The notes: generated by a model not told the origin, from the letters alone. 46,516 nucleotides of DNA from Mycobacterium sp. 852002-51057_SCH5723018 (GCF_001667035.1 NZ_LZIR01000125.1:1-46516); one strand, 5' to 3'. Numbered from the stretch's first letter, positions 7,498 through 14,863 are shown. Made by a program: numbers and translations.

Positions 7498-8593
7498 GTG
7501 TTTCAGGACATGCGAATAGGGTGTCTCAAGACATCGGAATAGGTGTGTCGGCCAGTTTCAGCTGGTGTCGAAGGCTCGTCTGGTCATCACCGCCGTCCTC
7601 ATCGAGGGCCGTTCGCAGTCGCAGGTCGCCCGCGACTACGGGGTCTCCCAAGGATGGGTATCGCGGCTGCTCAAGCGCTACACACTCGAAGGCGAGGCCG
7701 CGTTCGAGCCCCGGACACGACGGCCCCACACCAGCCCGACGCGACTACCGCAGACCACCATCGAGCTGATCCTCGACATGCGCCGAACGCTGACCGGCAA
7801 AGGACTCGACGCCGGACCCCACACCATCGCCTGGCACCTCGAACACCACCACCAACTGCAAGTTTCGCCGGCCTCCATCAGCCGCCACCTCACCGCGGCC
7901 GGGCTCATCACACCCAGTCCCCACAAACGCCCGAAATCGTCCTACATCCGTTTTGCCGCCGAACAACCCAACGAACGCTGGCAAGCCGACTTCACCCACT
8001 GGTCCCTTGCCCAGGGCACCCACACCGAAATTCTGTGCTGGATCGACGATCACTCCCGCTACGCGCTGTCCGTCACCGCCCACCGCCGCATCACCGGACC
8101 CGTCGTTGTCAACGAATTCACCAAAACCGTTGCCAAACACGGCATCCCATACTCAACCTTGACCGACAACGGCATGGTCTTCACCACCCGATTCGCCGGC
8201 GGCAAAGGCGGACGCAACCAATACGAAGCCGAACTTCACCGCCTCGGCGTACGCCAAATCAACTCCACCCCCAACCACCCCACCACCTGCGGCAAAGTCG
8301 AAAGATTCCACCAAACCCTCAAACGCTGGCTCACCGGCCAACCCCGCCCCACAACCCTGGCTCAACTGCAAACCCAACTCGACGCCTTCGTCGACGAATA
8401 CAACCACCGCCGACCCCACCGCGCCCTACCCCACCAAGCCACCCCAGCCACCAGCTACACCAGCCGGCCCAAAGCCGACCCCACAACCCGCATCGACACC
8501 CACAACCGAGTATGCACCGACCGCGTCAACCAAGCCGGATCTGTCACCTTGCGCGTCAACGGGCGCCTGCACCATATCGGCGTCGGCCGCATT
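7498..8593 (+). mobile_element. IS481-family insertion sequence, right end lost
   Basis: The element begins with two tandem 23-base copies at 7498-7520 and 7521-7543 (19 of 23 identical, each with the form GTGTyTCArGACAT plus GAATAGG). These are probably terminal repeat or transposase binding sites. The transposase follows at 7565. On the right, homology to the family ends near 8593, inside the transposase gene, and no matching inverted end follows. The element is therefore truncated and probably cannot move on its own. Confidence 0.6.
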
Positions 8594-8686
8594 CTCGGTT
8601 TTAGAGAAATGGTGCATCGCCCTGCTGGCGCAAGGGACGCCGTAAGGGTGCGGGCCGCGCCGCCCACTGCAATGCTCGATGTGTGA
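7565..8686 (+). pseudogene. IS481-family transposase, C-terminus truncated
   Basis: The GTG start begins MSKARLVITAVLIEGRSQ, the usual N-terminus of actinobacterial IS481 transposases. A helix-turn-helix (SQVARDYGVSQGWVSRLLKRY) is followed by an rve/DDE integrase core with the catalytic acids in WQADFTHW, LTDNGMVF and GKVERFHQT. The family-typical C-terminus stops after GRLHHIGVGR (about residue 342). The last 31 residues come from unrelated flanking DNA and the frame ends at TGA 8684-8686. The three acids are intact, but the tail and the right terminal repeat are missing. Confidence 0.8.
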
Positions 8687-9576
8687 CCTACGCCGAGAAC
8701 ATCGACGTCTTTGAGCACGGCATCGTCGTGTCCGACGGCGAGCGCCCGCCCTCCGGTCTGTCAATCATCGCAACGACCCGCCAGCCGATCTACAACTCCT
8801 ACTCGCTCACGCTCATCGACCGCGACGGAACATCCCTCAACCAGCGAGCGGTTCACGCGCTCGAAGTGTTGGGGCCGCACGCTGTCGTCGACTACCACGA
8901 GGAGAGTGATGTCAGGTTCTTCCTCCGTGAGTCGCTGTACCACCTCAACAGTGTGATCGACATGTACGTCTGGGCCTGCCGAATTTTCAATGAGCACCAC
9001 GGTTACCTTGAGGGCCCGCAGAGCGGCAATACCGGTGACTCTCGAGTTTTGTTCGAGATCGACGCTTATTTCGGCGCCGCGCGTCGCGTGTACGAGGCGA
9101 TCTCGAAGGTGCTGTGGAAGCACTACCACCCGCGCGAGAGGAGTCGCTGGGACTCAATGCGCTCGGCCGCTAAAGCTATTGGGTCGGGCAACTCGAAGGT
9201 GCCGGCGCAGGTCGGCGATCTGGTAGTGGAGAGCTGGAACGCTCACGGGGTCAAGCTCGCGGACTATCGGAACTATGTCGCCCATACCGGTGCGCTGTCA
9301 GAGGGCGAGACGTGCTGGTTGCGTCGCTACGACCGACGTTGGGGCGCGTCGGTGATGTTGCTCGAAAGCCCCGAGAACAAGAAGCGGGTGCCGTTGAGAC
9401 CCGACGTGGGGATAGATGCACTCGCATACTGCTACGACGTCGCTGTCCACCTGGTAAAGCTGTGTGAGCAGGTGGCCGCAGCGGATGTCGTCGCTGACTT
9501 TCTTTCGCACCCGCCGGGTTACGACGGCCGCCCGGCGTCGCCGCGCTGGGAGGCGGCTCGGGATACCTATCGGTGA
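8683..9576 (+). CDS. Hypothetical protein with HEPN-like RN-x3-H motif
   Basis: A 297-residue protein of no family I recognise. The GTG start overlaps the stop of the truncated transposase and has no good ribosome binding site, so the native N-terminus may be lost. The protein is mixed alpha, with helical stretches around 80-105, 125-150 and 235-260. Residues 196-201 read RNYVAH, which fits the Rx4-6H motif with a polar residue after Arg seen in HEPN ribonucleases of toxin-antitoxin and defence systems. No MNT-type partner is adjacent. Its place beside a cut-off IS element and a resolvase suggests cargo of a mobile region. Confidence 0.5.
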   Translation: MTYAENIDVFEHGIVVSDGERPPSGLSIIATTRQPIYNSYSLTLIDRDGTSLNQRAVHALEVLGPHAVVDYHEESDVRFFLRESLYHLNSVIDMYVWACRIFNEHHGYLEGPQSGNTGDSRVLFEIDAYFGAARRVYEAISKVLWKHYHPRERSRWDSMRSAAKAIGSGNSKVPAQVGDLVVESWNAHGVKLADYRNYVAHTGALSEGETCWLRRYDRRWGASVMLLESPENKKRVPLRPDVGIDALAYCYDVAVHLVKLCEQVAAADVVADFLSHPPGYDGRPASPRWEAARDTYR

Positions 9577-9694
9577 TCGCCAGTTCGGGTCCATCTGCAC
9601 GCCCAACGCCCCGAACGCTCGGCGGCACCTGATCTCAACTTGCTGGCCGACTGACCACCGCACTGCAGACTGCCCGATAGCTCCTCGCGGGGTT

Positions 9695-9724
9695 GCTGTC
9701 TCGTTTGTAATGAAACGAGACAGC
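9695..9724. promoter_or_regulatory. 12-bp perfect inverted repeat upstream of the 159-aa gene
   Basis: GCTGTCTCGTTT (9695-9706) and AAACGAGACAGC (9713-9724) are separated by six bases, 50 bases before the ATG at 9774. The core TGTCTC is shared with the repeat array in front of the resolvase. It may therefore be a recombinase or regulator binding site, or a hairpin in the 5' leader. Confidence 0.45.
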
Positions 9725-9773
9725 GGGCTCAGGCGTTAGCAACGTCCTTGAGTCGAGCCGAAGGAGATCACGC

Positions 9774-10253
9774 ATGAGCATCACGCCCACCCCGCCACTG
9801 CGCCCCGGCTACGGCCCCAGCAGCCCCGACCAGGTGATCGCGCACGTGCACTCCGATGGACGGATGGCCGTCACACTGACCGAGGGCACCTGCCTGCAGG
9901 TGCCAGACCTGGACGAGTGGCAGCTTCTGGGCCGCGTACAGATGCGCAGCGACATGCCAAGCGAGCTCAAGATCAACGTGGTGGCGTACCACCGCCACAC
10001 CGGACGACTAGCACGCTTTTACATGATCCGGCCGAAGCATCCCGATGGGCTTGATCCGCTGGACTACAGCTCCGATCCCGATAGCCTGCCTGGTTATACA
10101 GCCTGGAAGCAGCAGTGGGACCAGGAGAACGCCGCCGCGCGGTACGCGACCGATAAGCCGCTGTGGGACTTGGTATCCCGGCTACCCGAGATCACCGACG
10201 TGTTCATCGGCACCGTTAAGGATCTGCACAACAGCAACGAGGAGAACGCATGA
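9774..10253 (+). CDS. Hypothetical 159-aa protein
   Basis: A clear gene: AAGGAG lies 7 bases before the ATG and the frame is uninterrupted. The protein is acidic and soluble, with no signal peptide or membrane segment. Residues about 18-80 look beta-rich (VIAHVHSDGRMAVTLTEG; INVVAYHRHTGRLARFYMI) and the C-terminus is helical. No family recognised. Its stop overlaps the ATG of a 13-codon frame (ATGA at 10250-10253), which suggests it was once the first cistron of a longer operon. The 12-bp inverted repeat upstream may control it. Confidence 0.65.
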   Translation: MSITPTPPLRPGYGPSSPDQVIAHVHSDGRMAVTLTEGTCLQVPDLDEWQLLGRVQMRSDMPSELKINVVAYHRHTGRLARFYMIRPKHPDGLDPLDYSSDPDSLPGYTAWKQQWDQENAAARYATDKPLWDLVSRLPEITDVFIGTVKDLHNSNEENA

Positions 10254-10291
10254 CCACCAACACTTCAATCAGCTCGACGTCTCAGATCTAG
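10250..10291 (+). pseudogene. 13-codon remnant of a translationally coupled cistron
   Basis: The ATG overlaps the stop of the 159-aa gene (ATGA) and has GAGGAG 5 bases upstream, a strong signal for a real start. The frame reads MTTNTSISSTSQI and then stops at a TAG formed inside the inverted repeat at 10279-10302. The most economical reading is that the gene was cut off when the recombinase cassette and its sites arrived. It could also be a tiny leader peptide. Confidence 0.4.
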
Positions 10292-10385
10292 AGATATGAG
10301 ACAGACCCGATGGGCGTGCTCCCCGATCGCTTAATCCCAGGTCGGGCTGTCTCATATCTTGTCTCACACTGCGTGTCTCAGATCT
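10279..10385. repeat. Array of five GTCTCANATCT-like sites (putative res/recombinase site)
   Basis: Copies: GTCTCAGATCT at 10279-10289; its near-inverse AGATATGAGAC at 10292-10302; GTCTCATATCT at 10349-10359; GTCTCACACTG at 10361-10371; GTCTCAGATCT at 10375-10385. The first two form an inverted pair with a 2-base centre. The last three are direct repeats 12-14 bases apart. The array ends 32 bases before the start of the serine recombinase. Its position and the mix of direct and inverted sites resemble the res region of Tn3-type resolvases. Confidence 0.55.
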
Positions 10386-10417
10386 CGATTGTCGGTAGTG
10401 AGTGGGACAGTCAGGGT

Positions 10418-11002
10418 ATGACCGCGATTCTGGGGTATGCCCGCGTCAGCACTACCGGCCAAGACCTCAGCGCCCAGCGTGACACGCTGGCCGTCGCCGG
10501 CGTCGACCCCGATCGGCTGTTTACCGATGAACTCTCTGGCGCCGTCGGGACGCAGCGGCCCGGTCTGGCCGCGCTACTCCACTACGCCCGGGCCGGCGAC
10601 ACCGTCGTGGTGGCCGCGATCGACCGCCTAGGACGGTCGGCGGCCGAAATCACCCGTACCATCGCCGACCTCGATAATCGCCGAATCTTGCTGCGCGCCT
10701 TGCGGGAAGGGATCGACACCGCCACCCCGACTGGGCGCGCGGTGGCGGGAATCATGGCCACTCTGGCTGAACTCGAATTCGAACTCGGCCGAGAACGCCG
10801 CGCCGCATCACGCGCGTCGCGCCGCGATCGCCAACTGCCAGCTACAAAGCCCTCCAAGCTCGGTCGCGAAAGGCAGGGCCAACTTCGGCGTCTGGCAGCT
10901 ACAGGTGAGCCGGTTGCCGAGCTTGCCGCCGCTTTTGGGATCAGCCGGGCAACCGCCTATCGATATCTCACCAATCATGAAGAGGCGCAACAGGATGCCT
11001 GA
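10418..11002 (+). CDS. Serine recombinase, resolvase/invertase type
   Basis: A 194-residue protein from the ATG at 10418; the longer upstream frame has no support. Residues 1-135 are the resolvase catalytic domain: GYARVSTTGQDLSAQRD with the nucleophilic Ser, AIDRLGRSAAEI with the active-site DRLGRS block, then GRAVAGIMATLAELEFELGRER. The C-terminal 45 residues hold a helix-turn-helix (VAELAAAFGISRATAYRYL). This domain order is that of Tn3 resolvases and Hin-type invertases, not IS607 or large serine integrases. The site array directly upstream is the likely target and may also mediate autoregulation. Confidence 0.87.
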   Translation: MTAILGYARVSTTGQDLSAQRDTLAVAGVDPDRLFTDELSGAVGTQRPGLAALLHYARAGDTVVVAAIDRLGRSAAEITRTIADLDNRRILLRALREGIDTATPTGRAVAGIMATLAELEFELGRERRAASRASRRDRQLPATKPSKLGRERQGQLRRLAATGEPVAELAAAFGISRATAYRYLTNHEEAQQDA

Positions 11003-11181
11003 ACCAGCATGGACGCTGGGCATCGTGACCGGCGTTTTGTCGTACCGGTCGAACAGTTTCGTTTGAAAAACGGTGCGAGTGTCGATTTGGCATGAAGGCC
11101 CGTCTGCTGGCCGTAGCGTCTTGGTGGTCGGCACGCCGAACACGCCGAGACAGAGGATGTCCCGGCGTGTCCGTGCTGGCA

Positions 11182-11385
11182 TTAACCGCGTTCGGTGACG
11201 GTGGCGCGGGCGTGGCGCGCGGCGGTGGCGGGTGCCACGTAGCGCCCGGTGACCGCGCTGCGGTAGTGGGTACCGGAGCTACGGTTGCGGCCGCTGCCAC
11301 TTTCGGTGACGGTGGTTCGCGGGTTGCGCACCGCGGTGGATCGGCGGACGTACCGCCCTGTGATTGCGCTTCGGCTTCTGGCCAT
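11182..11385 (-). CDS. Small RSAxTGRYV two-repeat protein (phage/plasmid type)
   Basis: A 67-residue basic protein made of two copies of one unit: RSAITGRYVRRSTAVRNPRT and RSAVTGRYVAPATAARHARA, each followed by TVTE, linked by SGSGRNRSSGTHY. I recall similar small repeat proteins in actinobacterial mobile elements and phages; their role is unknown. It is the last of three minus-strand genes. The ATG has only a weak ribosome binding site. The regular repeat and codon pattern make it a real gene despite its size. Confidence 0.6.
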   Translation of the reverse strand: MARSRSAITGRYVRRSTAVRNPRTTVTESGSGRNRSSGTHYRSAVTGRYVAPATAARHARATVTERG

Positions 11386-11492
11386 GGTGGGTGTTCTACT
11401 TTATGTGTTGAAGGGTTACTTCATAGCCCGGGTGATCCGCACTGTGCGGGACCGGGACACTCTGGTGGTAGAGCTGCGGAGTGCGAAGCGTA

Positions 11493-11713
11493 TTACGCCG
11501 AGCGGCGTTGCAGCTCAGCGTTTTTGAGTTTGAGGAACTTGCGGCGTACGGTTTCACCCTCCCGGGTGGGGCGGCCGCACATGGTGGCGGCATCAGCCCA
11601 GGTGCGTGCTCCGTCGCAGAACCTGGCCATCACGATCTCTTCGATGGCGGACAAGGGGCCTAGCACTCGCTTGAGAGCCGGGTGCGTGGGTTCGACGTGA
11701 CGATGTCGGGCAC
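11493..11713 (-). pseudogene. Small phage-like gene, probably frameshifted
   Basis: A GTG at 11713 overlaps the stop of the upstream gene (TAGTG) and begins MPDIVTSNPRTRLSSEC, then stops at a TAG near 11660. From there the neighbouring frame is open to a TAA at 11493-11495 and reads GPLSAIEEIVMARFCDGART, then WADAATMCGRPTREG and ETVRRKFLKLKNAELQRRSA. The two halves join naturally with a one-base shift, so this looks like one gene of about 75 codons with a frameshift or a sequence error. If intact, the second half alone could start at a GTG at 11666 (57 residues). Function unknown; the TWADAATMCGRP part may be a small DNA-binding motif. Confidence 0.45.
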
Positions 11714-12156
11714 TAGCCTGTCTCCTCCGGCTGGCGGAACTCCTGCTGATTCGCGGCCTGCTGCAATCGGTGCCGATGCCAGCGAGTATCGGCTGCTCTC
11801 TTGGCTTTCAGTGATACCACCGACCTCGGCTGCTGCGGCTCCTCGGGCTTCTGCGCCTGCGCCAGCAGCTTGTGCAACTCGCGCTGCAACTGCCGGACCA
11901 GTCTGCTGGTCTGGGCCTCAATGAGCCGGATCTCCTGCGCCAGCTTCAACGCACGCGACGACCCGACATCCTCGCAGTCGCCCAGGGCGACTTCCAAGGC
12001 GGCGCGGCGGTGGGTGTCGCGGTCGATGGTGTCGAGGATCTCCACCTCGCCAGGCGACCATGCCACCTCGTGCCCTAGAACCTCACCGACACGGCGCAAT
12101 TCACGATCCATCCGCGCCCGAAACTGCCTGCCAGGACTAGCCTTTGACCCGCTCAT
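11713..12156 (-). CDS. Phage terminase small subunit-like / unknown 147-aa protein
   Basis: A 147-residue, largely helical, charged protein. The central part (EVAWSPGEVEILDTIDRDTH through SSRALKLAQEIRLIEAQTSR and LVRQLQREL) resembles in layout the small terminase-like proteins of actinobacterial prophages (E..L..I...DR....S....LA.E.RL). The C-terminus is basic, with SVVSLKAKRAADTRWHRHRL. It leads the minus-strand trio that ends with the RSAxTGRYV protein and overlaps the next start. The terminase label rests on pattern resemblance only. Confidence 0.45.
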   Translation of the reverse strand: MSGSKASPGRQFRARMDRELRRVGEVLGHEVAWSPGEVEILDTIDRDTHRRAALEVALGDCEDVGSSRALKLAQEIRLIEAQTSRLVRQLQRELHKLLAQAQKPEEPQQPRSVVSLKAKRAADTRWHRHRLQQAANQQEFRQPEETG

Positions 12157-12300
12157 ACGGCCTATCGTAACCCCTTGCGGCCCTTCGCAGTAGCGGCGCT
12201 GGCCCAGGCCCTACCGTTTTCGGGCTGCGTGCCGATCAGAATCGCCTGTTTCGGCCACGTGGCGCTGAGATCCCCAGGGACGGGGTTGTGCCGGGTGCCT

Positions 12301-12463
12301 GGATGGTGGCATGGTGCGCTGATCGGATGGTCGTGCGGGAGTGCCTGTCGTACTGGGGGATTGCGTGTCGGGATCGTGGTCAGTCGGGAGTGGCTGCGGG
12401 ACAGTCCCTTTGACCATGCGGGATGGTGGTCAGCTTGGGATGGTGCAGTGTCGCGGGATGGTG
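12301..12463. repeat. Iteron-like array of GGATGGT repeats
   Basis: Within a 350-base gene-free gap, GGATGGT or GGATCGT occurs at about 12301, 12325, 12371, 12421, 12438 and 12456. The last four have the longer form GGGATSGTG, and the last three are spaced 17 and 18 bases apart. Evenly spaced short direct repeats can be iterons of a replication origin or stacked regulator sites. The remainder of 12157-12507 shows no convincing gene. Confidence 0.4.
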
Positions 12464-12507
12464 ACTATAAGGGACTGCATGAAAAAGCCCCTCTGGGCCA
12501 ACATCGT

Positions 12508-13827
12508 TCACGAAGCGATGACGGCGAAGATATGCCACTCGCCTGGTACGCCTTTGAGTTGATGAGTGCCGCGATCCTCGAACTCAAGGCCTGACCCGAT
12601 CACGAGGTCGCGCAATGTGCTGGACACCAGGACGTCGTTTGGTCCGGCCAATGAACTCACACGTGCGCCAATGTGTACGGCAATCCCTCCGATGTCGTCG
12701 CCGCGGATCTCGCATTCGCCGGTGTGCAACCCGGCACGCACCTCGATGCCAAGCGTATGCACGGCGTCGCGAATTGCCATCGCGCAGCGGATCGCTCGCT
12801 GAGGACCGTCAAACATCGCGAGAAAACCGTCCCCCGACGAGTTCACCTCGCGGCCCCGAAAGCGATTGAGTTGTACGCGGACGACGGCGTCGTGCGCATC
12901 AAGCAAGGCATGCCAGTCGCGGTCACCCATCTCCGCCGCCCGACGCGTCGAATCCACGATGTCGGTGAACAGCACCGTCGCCAGCACTCGATCGTCGGCC
13001 ACATCGGCCTGCTGGCCGGTGAGGAACTCCGCGATCTCTTGGAACGACGGGCGCCAAGGTTCCACGCAGTGGAGCAGGTTGCGCCCTGGCAGCTCGACGT
13101 ACTTCGCATCGGGTATGTCGTCCGCGATCTGTTTGCCCTGCGCAGGGGGGATGATCGGGTCGTCGGTGTGGTGGACGACGAGAGTGGGCACCCGGATACT
13201 CGGAAGCAGCGCCTGCACGTCCATTTCGGCCACCAGAGCCTGCATGAGGGCAACGGTCGCTGGGCTCGCCGCCATGCGATCATGTCGGGCCCAGGTTGCG
13301 CGTATCTCCTCGTTCCACGGCATGTCCGGATTGACCACATGGTTCATCTCTCCCGTGCCCCACGCGGCGACCACGGCGGCGAGGAGTTCCTCGGAATTGA
13401 CGCCATCACTGCGTTCAGCGATCGGATTGGCGTAGCCCTCCAGCGCCACGAGCGCGGTGGTGCGAGACGGATGTGTTGCCGCGAATAGCGCTCCTGTCGC
13501 GAACGCGCCGGTGCTCGCGAGGAGGACCGCTTCGCGACTCCCGAGATCGTCCAACACGGCGGTGATGCTGTCGGCCCATTGCTCCAAGGTCGGCAGTGCG
13601 CCCGCTATGACCGGATCGGACGCTCCTGTGCCCGGTTGGTCGAAGAAGATCAGCCGACCCAGCGACGTCATCGCTTCGACCCACCCTTGAAGGGACGGTA
13701 GCTCCGGAAAATGCTCGCAGCAGGTGAACCAGTTCGCGACGACCACGATGTCGCGCAGGCCTTCACGCGACGCGCGATAGGCGACGCGCAAGTCCCCGTT
13801 CATCGCATAGCGCGTCTCCGAGAACAC
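12508..13827 (-). CDS. lipJ: Alpha/beta-hydrolase fused to class III adenylyl cyclase (LipJ/Rv1900c type)
   Basis: A 439-residue two-domain protein. Residues 1-265 form an alpha/beta-hydrolase domain (FFDQPGTGAS; the elbow LLASTGAF keeps Ser but lacks the first Gly of GxSxG; HHTDDPIIP; NLLHCVEP). Residues about 280-435 form a class III cyclase domain: VLFTDIVDST and NSSGDGFLAMF supply the two metal-binding Asp. The usual substrate-specifying Lys before GD is Asn here, and the VNxAAR motif reads VHIGAR. This domain order is that of M. tuberculosis LipJ (Rv1900c), which makes cAMP with an atypical active site. GTG start, weak ribosome binding site. The SRPBCC gene is divergent. Confidence 0.85.
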   Translation of the reverse strand: MFSETRYAMNGDLRVAYRASREGLRDIVVVANWFTCCEHFPELPSLQGWVEAMTSLGRLIFFDQPGTGASDPVIAGALPTLEQWADSITAVLDDLGSREAVLLASTGAFATGALFAATHPSRTTALVALEGYANPIAERSDGVNSEELLAAVVAAWGTGEMNHVVNPDMPWNEEIRATWARHDRMAASPATVALMQALVAEMDVQALLPSIRVPTLVVHHTDDPIIPPAQGKQIADDIPDAKYVELPGRNLLHCVEPWRPSFQEIAEFLTGQQADVADDRVLATVLFTDIVDSTRRAAEMGDRDWHALLDAHDAVVRVQLNRFRGREVNSSGDGFLAMFDGPQRAIRCAMAIRDAVHTLGIEVRAGLHTGECEIRGDDIGGIAVHIGARVSSLAGPNDVLVSSTLRDLVIGSGLEFEDRGTHQLKGVPGEWHIFAVIAS

Positions 13828-13932
13828 GGCAGCAGTCTAGGCCCCAGCAGCTAGGGGGAACTATGTTCTCGATGCAACTTTTCATCAAAATTCGCGGTGT
13901 AACGCGGACTGCCTAAAGTAGTTTCTTGCGTT

Positions 13933-14391
13933 ATGCCCGCCTCGGTGTCAATCAGGGTTGAACAGCCGTCGACGGCGACACCCTCATCGGTTTACGACGC
14001 CCTAATGGACCTCGATCGCTGGCCGGAGTTTCTACCAGGCGTACGAGCAGCTTCATGGGAAGTGCAAGGAGCACCAGACACTGGAGTAGGTGGCATCCGA
14101 AGGATGCGCCTCGCCTCCCAGCCCGTGGGCGTGACCCGCGATCACATCGTCGAGGGAACGAGACCGCACCACCATGCATACGTCGCAGCGTTCCCGTGGT
14201 ACGTGCCCCTCAAGCACTACCGAGGCGACATTCGTATCGAAGACAAACCAAATGGGTCTCTCATCGTATGGACGGTGTCCTGCACGTCTCGAATCCGAGG
14301 CCTACGGAACCTCGATCAAACGCTCGAACGAAGCTATGCGCGGTTAGCGGCAGCACTGGCACAAGAAGCCGAGCGCACTGCGATTCGGTAG
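13933..14391 (+). CDS. SRPBCC-family (polyketide cyclase/dehydrase-like) protein
   Basis: A 152-residue START/SRPBCC-fold protein: VEQPSTATPSSVYDALMDLD and WPEFLPGV are the typical N-terminal strand and helix of this fold. Alternating hydrophobic strands and the long C-terminal helix (NLDQTLERSYARLAAALAQE) complete it. Such proteins bind small hydrophobic ligands in a deep cavity; no catalytic role can be assigned. The fold has no strict catalytic motif to test. It is divergent from the LipJ-like gene, with 105 bases between them that could hold both promoters. Confidence 0.75.
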   Translation: MPASVSIRVEQPSTATPSSVYDALMDLDRWPEFLPGVRAASWEVQGAPDTGVGGIRRMRLASQPVGVTRDHIVEGTRPHHHAYVAAFPWYVPLKHYRGDIRIEDKPNGSLIVWTVSCTSRIRGLRNLDQTLERSYARLAAALAQEAERTAIR

Positions 14392-14613
14392 ACAACAGGG
14401 CGGTCAGGCGCCATGTCAGCCTCGCCTCGTCAGCGGCGTTGACCCGTTACCTGTCGGCGCGCCGACGCCGATCTGCGTCAGGTGGTAGGAGCCCTGGGCT
14501 GACCACGAAGGGGCTGGCTGGTGCTGGCAGGCGCTACAGAAGATCACACGGAGATCGCACGGGCAGGTGACCCGAAACCGTTAAAAAGGGCATTTGACCA
14601 GGCAATTCATCGC

Positions 14614-14626
14614 GTCGGGCTGACAG
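14614..14626 (+). repeat. 13-mer at the tRNA-Pro 3' end, matching 502 and 7481
   Basis: GTCGGGCTGACAG covers the 3' acceptor strand, the discriminator base and the start of the T-stem of tRNA-Pro, plus one base outside it. The same 13 bases are at 502-514 and 7481-7493. The 3' ends of tRNA genes are the usual attachment sites of integrative elements. Confidence 0.4.
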
Positions 14627-14688
14627 GATTTGAACCTGCGACCACTTGACCCCCAGTCAAGTGCGCTACCAAACTGCGCCACAGCCCG
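14615..14688 (-). tRNA. tRNA-Pro, anticodon GGG
   Basis: A 74-base gene read on the minus strand. The acceptor stem pairs CGGGCTG (5') with CAGCCCG (3') plus discriminator A. The D-arm is GCGCAGTTTGGTAGCGC, the anticodon stem CTTGA/TCAAG with loop CTGGGGG gives anticodon GGG (reads CCC), and the T-arm is CAGGTTCAAATCCTG. CCA is not encoded. It sits between the accessory region on its 3' side and the conserved der operon on its 5' side. Confidence 0.95.
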
Positions 14689-14863
14689 GATGCCGCCGGG
14701 ATCACCGGCAGCAGGTCGACAGCCTACCGCAGACAACCGCTCACCCCGTCACGGCGTCGCGGAGCGTTGGAGTGTGTGCTCGTGGCTTTGCGCGTGTACG
14801 GAGGGCGGCAAAATCGCCGGATTCCCGCCGTGAGTTCCCACGCGAATGCTTGAGTGCACACGC

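Noticed and set aside
7437..7543. Possible CRISPR-like repeat structure
   Set aside because: The repeats are an inverted pair and a single tandem duplication; no regular spacers and no cas genes.
11092..11700. 202-codon plus-strand frame
   Set aside because: Antisense to the RSAxTGRYV gene and the frameshifted small gene; glycine-rich shadow composition.
12175..12594. 139-codon plus-strand frame
   Set aside because: Rich in Trp/Gly/Cys, overlaps the cyclase end and is produced by the GGATGGT repeats; no start signal.
14536..14651. Plus-strand frame ending RVGLTGFEPATT
   Set aside because: The GLTGFEPA string is the well-known artefact of translating the complement of a tRNA; the tRNA-Pro gene explains it.
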